Assembly: GCA_007258455.2 (NCBI GenBank) | Contig: VDFB02373365.1 | Coordinates: forward strand, 216,809,765-216,873,764 | Length of the DNA stretch: 64,000 nucleotides | Direction of reading: 5' to 3' | Source of the DNA: Sequoia sempervirens | Lineage: Eukaryota; Streptophyta; Pinopsida; Cupressales; Cupressaceae | Shown here: piece by piece, positions 35,541 to 46,100 of the stretch | Numbering within the stretch: the stretch's first letter is position 1 | Layout of the letters: each line of letters opens with the position of its first letter | Notes under the pieces: model-generated | Databases searched by the model: none | Told to the model about the DNA's origin: nothing | What the model saw: the letters and a program-made list of their open reading frames with translations, nothing else | Translations under genes and position numbers: made by a program

Positions 35541-36819
35541 TATAGACATGAAAAATATAACAATTGATCCTATACACCTGATCCTAATTTTTTCTAACAC
35601 CAGTTCATCCTGAATCATCTCCTTTGCTAATCATTTAATTAAATAATCTTTATTTAATTAAATTCATCATATTTCATCTCTTAATTAAATAAATCAATTT
35701 TAGCTAGCTAAGTCATCATCTCCTATTGATTAAATAAATCACTTTGTTTAATTAATCCTATAGTCCCTCTTTTAATTAAATAATTCATTTTACTTAATTA
35801 AATTTCTAAAGTCATTCTATTAAATTAAATAAATAAATTTTTATTTAATTTAATCTAACACCATTCTCTTTAATTAAATAAATAAAACTTTATTTAATTA
35901 AGTCTAAACTCATATTCGTCTCAACTTTGATTTATTTAAATCCTAAAATCTAAATCAAATTGTCAAATCGGCTAATCTCCTTTTAAATTAATCAAATTCT
36001 AATTAATCCTAATCTTAATCCATCAAATCCTCTAGATTTTGCAACTTGCTCATGAAAATCAATTTAATTAATTTATAAATCTTCCCTTTTCATTCAAAAA
36101 GGCATCAAAGTACAGAATATTCCTCAAATTTGAATTCTCTCCCCAAAAGTACTTGTCCATCCAACAAGGCATTAAAGGCCTCTTACATGTCCTTTTCTTG
36201 AGCCGTGTGGCATTAACTTCATCTTTCATCTCATCCTTCAAGCCATCTTTTGAATTTTAAATCTCCCCCCTAAATGCATTAATGGACATATTGATCAAAA
36301 TGTGCTCCATATCTCTTCAATAGCATGTTGACAAGTGGCACTTTGTTATTGGATCATCTTTAGTCCCACATCCTTCATGTTTTGCATTCTTCAATCCTTA
36401 TTTCCTATCAATGGAAGGCTCTTCTATTGATTTTGGGGGAGAATTGGAGGCAAAGTCATTATCTACATATTTGAATCAAAGATCATCCATTCTCTTCCAA
36501 TTCTTCATAGCTTTCATCCATTTTGGTTAGGTTATGGAGAAATTTCATCAAGGAGAACCAAATCTTCATCATTGATCATCAAGCTTGCAAGGAATTGGGA
36601 AAACACCATTTTCCACATCAAAATGGCACCAATTCCCCCATGGGATTGAGAGTTTGTTTATTTTGAGTAAGATTAGATAGTTTGTATTCATGTTCTTCAT
36701 TTATTTCTTGTTCTTGATATTTCAAATGAATCTTATGGGGAATGTTGTTTCTAACTTGCATATTGGACTATAATGTGTTTGTTCTTTGTGTTTGTATAGG
36801 TCTAGGATCACCATTCACA
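35541..36819 (+). repeat. E4 5' LTR (1279 bp)
   Basis: Pairs with 44,513-46,095. Its first part (35,625-35,910) is built from repeated TTTAATTAAATAA-like palindromic words at roughly 50-65 bp steps. The following bases, TTTCGGCACTAGGAGGG, are where the primer site should be, but they do not start with TGG, so the primer tRNA is unclear. Confidence 0.9.
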
Positions 36820-39377
36820 TTTCGGCACTAGGAGGGTGAGTCTAAAGAATATAACTCATTTTTTTGAGGAATTCCATTATTTTTTGAAGTTTTTTGTGTC
36901 TACAGGAAAACAACACCGCTAACAGAGAAACTGCGCCGCTATCAATCCAACAACACTATATAGGGACACTGACAAACTCCAAACTGTGACATTGTGTTCT
37001 TCCTACCAGTAGATTTGAGTTCCAAACTATGATGCTTTGCCATTTTTTTGTCGACTGGTCATCCAAACTCCAAACTTCATCTCTGGTCAAAATAGCGTTG
37101 CAATCGCGCTCACTGGTTTCTCCACAGTCTGCCGCTATCAATCCCAGTGAAACTATATAGCGATGTTGACTTCTTTAAACTATGTCACCATCACAGACTA
37201 TGCTACTAGAGTTGGGTAAAAGGCAGTTTTCAAATTACTTTCAACATGTTCCTTTTCATTTTGATTTCTTTTGACTCCTAACTAGTTTTTGGCTTCTGTT
37301 TCTATAGTGTTAACTAGTTTTTGTAGGTTGGCTTGATTAAAAGTGAAGGGAGGAAACAAAGACAAAGACTTCTCTATGGCATCATCATTTCATTGTATCA
37401 AGTGTTTTTAAACACTTTGAGGAGAAATTATAATCCCTTTTCTAAGGACTTTTTCATCTTCATACTTTTTAGGACTCAATAAAATTTATTTGGGCTCTAA
37501 AAAGAACAAAACAAAGGGATTAAAAAGAACCTTAGGCAACTTACTAGATTTTTTTTTGGACTTAACAATTGAACAAGAAAATCTCACATTTCCTTTTGAT
37601 GCTTAAAAAGAATCCAATTCTCGCTTTGAAGGATTAAAATGAACACGTTCCTTTTATGTTTTGTAATCTCTTATCCAAAGTAATATCATTTAAAAAATGT
37701 ATGCACTTCTCTCGTGCCTCACGACGATCTTGAGAATCAAAAGGATTTTTTATGATATTAAGTTGTATAAGTGATTTCCTTTACACTTCAATTTGAATTT
37801 TTAAAATTGAACAAAATCTTGCATGTGTGAGTGGAGTATATCACGTGTGTTGTCTCTTTGTTCACACAAACACAGATTGATCGAACTACGAATGTGCTTG
37901 CTCACTTTTGTTTATCCTTAGAGGGCTTGCCTGGTGGGAAAAAGTAATCACCCTAGGGAAAGACCCAACCGAGAACACGCTAAAGCCAAGTGACTTCCAC
38001 CCACATATAAGTGTGGGTACTTGAGGAAAGTTCAATTATCACGAGGATTGTTCTGACAAAAAGGGCATAAATGGTCTCTTGTCGTATGGATAATCCCCCA
38101 TGAACATAATGCCTATACTAGAACCTTTTTTTTAGAAGGACCAAATCCTTAATCTATTTTTTGGTGCAAGAATAGTCATTTTGAAGCCACCCCATATTTT
38201 GTGGTTCTTGGTAGAGATGAGAAGTATGCCATGGGAGTTTCATGGGTACTAAAGCTTGGTTGACTCGTAGAAGTGAGTGTCATGGAGGGGAGCTAGTGTG
38301 GTCAAGATTTTAATTATCCACCAAGAATAAGCATAGCTAGATTTATCCAAGTGGGAATTCAACAAATATTTTCTCTTTCTATCCATAGGGTTGTGCATTT
38401 TCTTGGAATCAAAACACTTTGCTTGGATCTAAAACATTGGAAAAAAAACATTCAACATGATCATCAAATTTCAAACCCTTTAGAGGAAGCAAATACCTTT
38501 GACAAAATTCAAGTGTTATTGCTTGCCCTAGGGATTATATCCTTAGAGGCTTCTAAGCATTTGAATTTACATCACAATTTTCTTTCACTAAAGTCAAAAT
38601 TAGGGAACTATTTCCTTGATTCTCTTGATTTCCACATAATGGACCTTGTTGGATGAAAATAAATTGAGACATAGACATTAAGTTTGAAACTTAAGCAAGA
38701 CATTGGATGTGGTAAAAGCAATTCATTAATCAAGATGAAATCAATTGAACCCCACACATGTGCTTGTTTATCTTTTGTCTTATGGTCTTTTGAGAAAACA
38801 TTAATCTTTTGGTTTAAGTTATTCTTAGGGAAAATCATGTTCCTTAAAACCTTGGTCTTGTAAACAAGTTCCTCTTAGGTTCATTTAGGATAAAAAAAAC
38901 TAATCATTTCATCCATATCAAACATCAATAAAATTCCATCTCACAAAAAACTTTTGAATCGTTGGAAAAATCATTCATGCTAGACTTTTGGAAAATCCTT
39001 CTAAATCAAAATCAAAATCTCCTTGTTTGATTAGGTGTGTGTAGATGAATCCTTCTCCATACACTTAGTTAAATTATCACCTTGTGGACAATTTTATTCC
39101 AAGAAAACATCTAACCTCTTGGATTTTATGAGTTCATTATCAAATCCAAACCAAATCCAAATCAAATCCAAATCAATTCAAAGTCAAATCCAAATCAAAA
39201 TCAAAAATCAAAAATCCAAATTCCTAAAGTCTAGTATCCCTCCAAGGTTCCTAAAAGTTCAACACCCATATCATTCACCCCTTTCATCATTCATTTCATC
39301 ATTGGTCCTAAATTCCTTAAAGGTCAACAAGGTCAAAACACAAGAGGAACATGGAATATAAAATTGATTCATAAATC
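36820..39377 (+). other. E4 interior, 5' part, no recognised gene
   Basis: No family motif seen. Short open stretches (38,351-38,656, 39,035-39,361) have no recognised domain. The second is dominated by an AAATCCAAATCAAATCC-type run at 39,140-39,220. Confidence 0.5.
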
Positions 39378-40199
39378 ATGAGTGGTCTAAATCAACCAAA
39401 CTATGAAAGTTGTACAATGCCAATTGATTATCAAAACTCACATTTATACAATCCATACATGGGATCATTATCTTCTACAAACCTCAATGGTACAAAAAAT
39501 GTGAGTATGCCCAATCTAAAATTTGGAACACCTTTCCCTATGGTAGATTTAAATCAAATTCCAAACCTAAAAATCTATCAACCAAATAATCACTGCATGA
39601 GCCTTCATCAAAACACCATTATCCCACCAAATCCATACATGCCAAAAGTGAATATACCAAGTACAAGTTTACCAAACATGAACATTTTGAATCCACACTT
39701 GGTAAACTTTGGGATAAATATGTTTGTGAATCATACAAATTTTGTTCAAAGTCCAAACAATATGTTAACAACTCCATGTATTGTTCCAAGTCAAGGTAAC
39801 ACCATGCAAAATCAAAGTTACCTAAATCAAGGAAATGTGATTCCCAACCACAACAATGTTCAATTTCAACCTATAATGCCAAATCTAAACATCATCCCAA
39901 ATCAGAACATTTTCCAAAATCAACTTGTCCATGACCCCATACAAACACCTCAAGTATACATTCCAAATCTACTTGAGAAAAAACTAAATCAGCTACTTCA
40001 AGATCAAGATCAAAATTTGCTAGATCAAATCACTTCACTTTCCAAAATAATTGACATATTGAGCCAAGAGACATCTCCACCCCAAAATCAATACACTCTT
40101 CCATTGGTTAAACAATGTCATCAAAGCATTGAGTTGTGTCCACAACCACATCAAGAACAATATCTCCAATGTCAAAAGGTTGGATATCAAGATAAATAA
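39378..40199 (+). CDS. E4 Asn/Pro/Gln-rich ORF, 273 codons, function unknown
   Basis: Intact frame starting MSGLNQPNYESCTMPIDYQN. It is very rich in Asn, Pro, Gln and Ile, with words such as NPYM, PNLN and NQNIFQNQ, and has a possible short coiled coil near residues 200-235 (LLEKKLNQLLQDQDQNLLDQ). I recognise no domain, zinc knuckle or protease. It is the longest uninterrupted frame in the window. Open, biased frames follow in other phases at 40,129-40,368 and 40,534-40,929, so the original protein may have been longer. By position it could be a gag-like protein of a non-autonomous family, but that is inference. Confidence 0.4.
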   Translation: MSGLNQPNYESCTMPIDYQNSHLYNPYMGSLSSTNLNGTKNVSMPNLKFGTPFPMVDLNQIPNLKIYQPNNHCMSLHQNTIIPPNPYMPKVNIPSTSLPNMNILNPHLVNFGINMFVNHTNFVQSPNNMLTTPCIVPSQGNTMQNQSYLNQGNVIPNHNNVQFQPIMPNLNIIPNQNIFQNQLVHDPIQTPQVYIPNLLEKKLNQLLQDQDQNLLDQITSLSKIIDILSQETSPPQNQYTLPLVKQCHQSIELCPQPHQEQYLQCQKVGYQDK

Positions 40200-40533
40200 C
40201 ATCAACAACAAACCCGATCACCCCATCTCAAAGATAATTCATCACATCTCCAAAATCAATCACAACTATCCATCAATGAGCACCTTGAAGATGTTTCTAC
40301 CTCATCTAATGATCAAATCAACATACATCAAGAGTCACTTTTTGTTCATGATCAAAACCCCTCAATAATATTTGGTAATGATCTATTTCAAGGAGTGTTA
40401 GAATTATTTGATCCTATTGACATAATCCACAACCCATCAACCAATGATCACGTTGAAAATGTTTCTACATCACCTAATGAGTTAGGGGACATCTCAATAA
40501 TTTATTCCAAAGCATGATCAACATCTTTCATCA

Positions 40534-40929
40534 ATGTCTAGCAATGGTCCTTTCCAAGACATATTGACATCCTTTGACCTCATGGTTACAGATACTAAAG
40601 GGATATTCAATTCAACACTTGATCCAAGTCCACTCAAAGATCAAGAGGATATTGAGCCACTTCCTATGCCTAATGAAGACATCAAAGAACCCTTTATAAG
40701 AAATCCATCCTTTGAAACTGACCCATGTCAAGAACTTGATCCAAAGCATGTCAAAATCAATCCCAAAATTAATCAAGATCAAGAATTTGTATCTCCAAGC
40801 TACTACAATGATTTAATGGAAACTATCATGTATATACAAGATAATCATATCCATATATCACATACTCCTCCATCTACCCATGAGATGCTTTCTTTGGATC
40901 GAAACGTAGATGATCTTCATTCAAAATAG
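40534..40929 (+). pseudogene. E4 acidic Pro-rich ORF, possible continuation
   Basis: 131 codons beginning MSSNGPFQDILTSFDLMVTD, with SPLKDQEDIEPLPMPNEDIK and DPCQELDPKHVKINPKINQD. The composition resembles the preceding ORF and the E2 ORF relics. No domain is recognised. It is in a different phase from 39,378-40,199, which suggests a frameshift. Confidence 0.35.
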
Positions 40930-43900
40930 AATTCCTTTACTCCTAACATTATTACACAAAAAGAGCAGTTTATTGATTCCTACAGTCAAACTGAGTTGTC
41001 AACATTAGGATTAGATATATCCCAATTTTAGATTGAGGACATCATGTATGAAGATATCCAACATTATCCACTCAAGGAAATAGGTCAGACAGAATAGGAT
41101 ATTCCAAAGTCAGCAGAGCAACAAATTGAAATATCATCTATAGTGGTCATTTATCAAAGAATACTTATTGAACAAGACAACTCAAAATAGGCAGAATCAA
41201 AGAAAAAAGGTGCTACTACCACCATACTAGGGGAAACTATGTCTCAAGCAAATGTCAACATAGGAGCATGAAGAATCCTTATGATGAAATTGATGTCAAT
41301 ACTACAACCAGCCATGTCATGAATTTTCATCCACCCATCACCCCATCCATGAATTGGGACCAACATCGAAATAAATATTTTAATCAAAGTACAAAGAACA
41401 TTATCAAAGAAAACTAAGTTGGGAAGCATAATGGATGAATCAAATACTCATGGATACCAAAGAATAGAAAGAAATATTATCCCTATCAAACTCCATTAGT
41501 CAAAGAAACTATAGGGAAAAATAAAAAAGGGAAAAGTATCCATCAAAGATGTCCACAAAGGAAAAAACAAGCTTCCCAAGCAACATACAATGTATATCAA
41601 GCAGTTAGTCATAATGACATGCACACTTTCATATCCACCCATTATTGCTCATCTTCCCAAGTTTGGAGAGTCAAAGATTCCAAGCTATCAACCAATCTAT
41701 CTTTTATTCCTAAACACACTCCATCCATGCCTCCACACATGATATCAAATTCTCACATTGACCATGTATTGGCATCCACACTTCATCATAAGGGTTCAAA
41801 AGGAATCCTATTGTGATGTGAGCACAAAGACATAATTAACTTCGGTATCAACAAAGCATATTAGGAATCTCAAAAGTTGTATTCAAGTGCACGTATCTTA
41901 GAAAAACAACTTCTTCAGGTAGGATATCAATGGCACATTATGACAGAAGAATCTACATCAACACCACCAGGTGGTTCAACATGAGCTTACAATCTTTCAC
42001 AAAAAAATAAAAAAAATATAAAAATATAAAAATCCAAAAAAATTAGAAAAAGGATTGAAAACAATAAAGAAAAAAAAATTCCTCTAGTGAAAACCACTAC
42101 GGTGGCACTTTGGATAGGTACCATGATGAAAACCTAGAAAACATGCGTCATGTGTAGAATCAAGCATCTGCATGTGCTAGTTCAGGTGGAAGCATCTCAT
42201 CCCATCCATAATAAATCCAACATTCCATTCATCTTATCCATAATAAATCCATTCATCCATGAACCATTTATCTAATCTATTTTCATCCATCTACATCCAT
42301 CTTCTAAATTATCTTGATCTTAATAAAAATTTGGTGCACACTTTACACTTGCTTATGGTAAACATCTTGACATGGGTCATTTTCATTGATCCTATCCTAC
42401 CCAATGTTATCTAAGCCATGAAGCATTCCTCTATTTGAACACCTTATCTTATCACAAGATAATCCATATCACTCCATCCATATATCTAACCAAGTAGCCA
42501 TCCATGACATTTCAAACATTGCTAGACATTGGGGGAAGATATTTACATCATTCTTTAGGAATAAATATTGATATCCTCCAACTTATGTGGTGCTCCGAAC
42601 ATTGGCAAACGTAAAATCAAATTGGTCAAGCATTTGTGAGCCAGAAATCCAAATCATTAGCCCATGGCATATTTTGACGAGAAGATGTTCCTTATCAAGT
42701 TTTATCTTTCATTGAACATCAATCCAAACGATCAATATCAGTCCCATCTAATTTACACTTCAACATCACATCAAATCATTCAAACAACTTTTGTTCCAAA
42801 CCAAGCTTCAAAATCTTGATCAATCAAATCAATCCATCATCATCTCAGGATATCTTTCCCAATCCTCATGTTGCTTAACACTATCCTTGCATTGTTGTGT
42901 ATCCTCAACAATGTTATCATCATCAATCCATCGATCTGATCAATCAACCTTAGCTTGGTTTTCAAAAAAATCCAAAAACAGAGCACTAATATCATATCCA
43001 TATTGTCAAAATCATGAAAAAATTAAAAAACATCCAAATCATATCAAAATCCAAAAATACTCATAAAATCAAAAAATCCAAAAACATCCAGAACATATCA
43101 AAAATCCCAAAAATATGTCAAAAATTAAGAAAAGCATCAAAAGCATGGAATTCAAACTACGTTGTCTCTGAGCTTAAACATAGGAAAGGTCATCATTGAT
43201 GAGCCCCTAAGACACAAAATCCAAAAAACATTCATAAAATCTTAGAAATCACAAAAACATTGGAAATTTTGAAAATCAAAACATTTGTAAAACATCTTGA
43301 AAATACCAAAACCTCAAAACATTTCAAAACATCAAAAACATTCAAAAAACCCAAAAAATCCATTAGTCCCATCTCATGATCACCCAAAATATCCATCCAT
43401 CCATAATAAATCAGTCACCACCTTCATCCTTTGAAAAAACAAATAGAAAACTAGAACAATCAGCAAAAACAAACTTCAAATGCAAAATCAAAATCAAGAC
43501 AACAAACTTTTAAATGCAAAATCAAACTCTTGATCATTCGCAAACATGTCAATTTACTTTATATCAATATCCTTTCAAACAACCTATCAACTTGCCACCA
43601 TCCACTAACATGTCCTAGGATGCATCCTTCCTACAATGGGCATTATCTTTGGAAAAAATAGTTTGGATTATCCTCAAAACACATCCCTTTGACTAGAGGT
43701 ATGAAGAACATTGACTTGTTTGTGTACTTGATCTTTTCTTTTGATTTATCTTATTGTGCTCATTCCAATGACCTCTCGATGATGTCTAATCAAAAGTATT
43801 TAGAGAGAAAAGAATGGGGCATTGATCATTATCTTTTGTTTGTTATGCTTGTTGGACATTCTTGTAATATAACTTGGAAAATACTTGCTTTGTTAGGTAC

Positions 43901-44081
43901 ATCCTAGCAAGGTTTTTGTATGTCAGGTGTGAACAAGAATACTCCTATCTATTTGTCAACTCAAATTTCATCGCACTAGATACAACACCATCCTAGTTCT
44001 TTATACATTGATGCATTATATCTAAGTGTGTTATCAAACATAAGGTAAGTAAGCCCTTTTAAAATCATAATTGTTGATAAG
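40930..44081 (+). other. E4 interior, 3' part, A-rich, no gene seen
   Basis: Mostly biased, repetitive sequence. The stretch 42,000-42,080 is A-rich. The stretch 43,010-43,370 consists of repeated AAAATCCAAAAACATCC and CAAAACATT words and matches the E2 block at 23,860-24,100. No RT, RNase H or integrase motif was found in any frame. Confidence 0.55.

Positions 44082-44133
<52 letters not shown>
44082..44133. repeat. (CAT)n microsatellite, about 17 units
   Basis: An uninterrupted CAT/ATC trinucleotide run of 52 bases within the E4 interior, about 380 bp before the 3' LTR. Perfect arrays this long are usually recent expansions. Confidence 0.97.
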
Positions 44134-44498
44134 TCTCATAAATTCTCATAGATCATGGACTTGTTGGATCGTCTTGTCGTCATCTTATTCTTCTTATTAT
44201 TTTATCTTTACTAACATTTCTATCCAAGTATCAAGTGTGTGTAATATATCAAAATATACATGAGGCTACCCATGGTTGATGATTGTCTACATCAAACATT
44301 CAAGCTAAACTGATCTTGAACCTCTTTGTCATGAGATTGACCTTCAAATCAAACTTTTAACTCGATCTCTTGAGGGGGCAGTGTACCAACATAATTCTTA
44401 TCATTAGGGCAGCACTGAGGCATCCGAAAAATCATTTTTTATTTTTTATTTATCTTGGTAGGTTATTCTTTGAACCAACACAACAGGTACATTGCTTC

Positions 44499-44512
44499 AA
44501 AGAGGGGAAAAA
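44499..44512 (+). other. E4 polypurine tract
   Basis: AAAGAGGGGAAAAA directly before the LTR start TGTAGACACA. It is identical over all 14 bases to the E2 tract and fixes the plus orientation. Confidence 0.9.
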
Positions 44513-46095
44513 TGTAGACACAAAAAATATACTGATTGATCCTGTACACCTAATCCTAATTTTTACTAACACCATTTCATCCTAAATCATCTCATTTGCT
44601 AATCATTTAATTAAATAAATTAATTTTATCTGATGAAGTCATCATCTCCTATTAATTAAATAAATCACTTTGTTTAATTAATCCTATAGTCCCTCTTTTA
44701 ATTAAATAATTCATTTTATTTAATCAAATCTCTAAAGTCATTCTATTAAATTAAATTAATTAATCTTTATTTGATTTAATCTAACACCATCCTCTTTAAT
44801 TAAATAAATAAAAATTTATTTAATTAAGTCTAAACTCATATTTTGTTGGCCTTTTCGTTGCACCAAAAGGTCAACCTGTCAATGCCCGATACAAGAGTCA
44901 GTTAAGATCCATAAGAGGCCGTTAGACCATGTCAAAAACTTAACCATTGTGCTACAAGGAAGACAAAGGGACACACCATCTTGTAACAATATCCCCCAGC
45001 ACAAGCGAGGGGTTTGAACTTGTGACCAGCTCTAATACCAATTGTTGGCCCTATTGTTGCACCAAAAGGTTGACTTGTCAATGCCTGATACAAGAGTCAG
45101 TTAAGATCCACAAGAGGTGGTTAGACCATGTCAAAAACCCAAGCATTGTGCTACAAGGAAGACCAAGGGACACACCATCTTGCAACATATTCCTCTCAAT
45201 TTTGATTTATTTAAATCCTAAAATCTAAATCAAATTGTCAAATTAGCTAATCTCCTTTTAAATTAATCAAATCATGATTAATCCTAATATTAATCCATCA
45301 AATCCTCTAGATTTTGCAACTTTCTCATGAAAATAAATTTAATTGATTTATAAATCTTCCTTTTTCATTCAAAAAGGCATCAAAGGACGGAATATTCCTC
45401 AAATTTGAATTCTCCCTCCAAAAGTACTTGTCCATCCAACAAGGCATTAAAGGCCTCTTACATGTCTTTTTCTTGAGCCATGTGGCATTAACTTCATCTT
45501 TCATCTCATCCTTCAAGCCATCTTTTGAATTTCAAATCTCCCTCCTAAATGCATTAATGGACACATTGATCAAAATGTGCTCCATCTCTCTTCAATAGCA
45601 TGTTGACAAGTGACACTTTGTTATTGGATCATCTTTAGTCCCACATCCTTCATGTTTTGCATTCTTCAATCCTTATTTCCTATAAATGGAAGGCTCTTCT
45701 ATTGATTTTGGGGGAGAATTGGAGGAAAAGTCATTATCTACAAATTTGAATCAAAGATCATCCATTCTCATCCAAGTCTTCATAGCTTTCATCCATTTTG
45801 ATTAGGTTATGGAGAAATTTCATCAAGGAGCATCAAATCTTCATCATTGATCATCAAGCTTGCAAGGAATTCAGAAAGGGCCATTTTCCACATCAAAGTG
45901 GCACCAATTCCTCCATGGGATTGAGATTTTGTTTATTTTGAGTAATATTAGATAGTTTTTATTCATGTTCTTCATTTATTTCTTGTTCTTGATATTTCAA
46001 ATGAATCTTATGGGGAATGTTGTTTCTAACTTGCATATTGGACTAATTATGTGTTTTCTCTTTGTGTGTGTGCAGGTCTAGGATCACCATTCACA
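44513..46095 (+). repeat. E4 3' LTR (1583 bp with nested SMART)
   Basis: Partner of 35,541-36,819. After CTCATATT it is interrupted by the miniature element at 44,844-45,187, then resumes with the sequence found after CTCATATTC in the left LTR. It carries the same TTTAATTAAATAA word series at 44,605-44,830. Confidence 0.92.
44844..45187 (-). mobile_element. SMART/TRIM miniature LTR retrotransposon, 344 bp
   Basis: Two direct repeats of 145 bp each (44,844-44,988 and 45,043-45,187) flank only 54 bp. On the minus strand each LTR runs TGTTACAAG/TGTTGCAAG to GGCCAACA. The 54 bp contain a primer site TGGTATTAGAGC (plus 45,029-45,040) two bases after the 5' LTR and a purine tract GCTGGGGGATA (plus 44,990-45,000) next to the 3' LTR. 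The target duplication is TATTT (44,839-44,843) and TATTC (45,188-45,192). The other E4 LTR has the empty site CATATTCGTCTCAAC. It has no coding capacity and must be mobilised in trans. Confidence 0.95.
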
Positions 46096-46100
46096 ATATC

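Larger units (their letters stand above)
35541..46095 (+). mobile_element. E4: non-autonomous LTR retrotransposon inside chromovirus A
   Basis: 10,555 bp including a nested SMART. LTRs are 35,541-36,819 and 44,513-46,095; the ends are TATAGACA (left, TG mutated to TA) or TGTAGACA (right) and CATTCACA. The target duplication is an exact ATATC at 35,536-35,540 and 46,096-46,100. Internal B shows the uninterrupted target at about 56,445 (CATGATATCCGCTATGTAGC). The polypurine tract is at 44,499-44,512. The interior of 7.7 kb has no RT, RNase H or integrase that I can see. It shares the polypurine tract, LTR-end style and an internal block with E2. Confidence 0.9.

Noticed and set aside
36820..44512. 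Hidden pol in the E4 interior
   Set aside because: I looked for YxDD, VDFR/VDYR, HHCC and DDE motifs in the translated frames and found none; profile searches could still detect remnants.
45029..45040. tRNA gene fragment
   Set aside because: The tRNA-like text is only a 12-base primer site, as are the ones at 543, 33,628 and 54,561; no cloverleaf is present.
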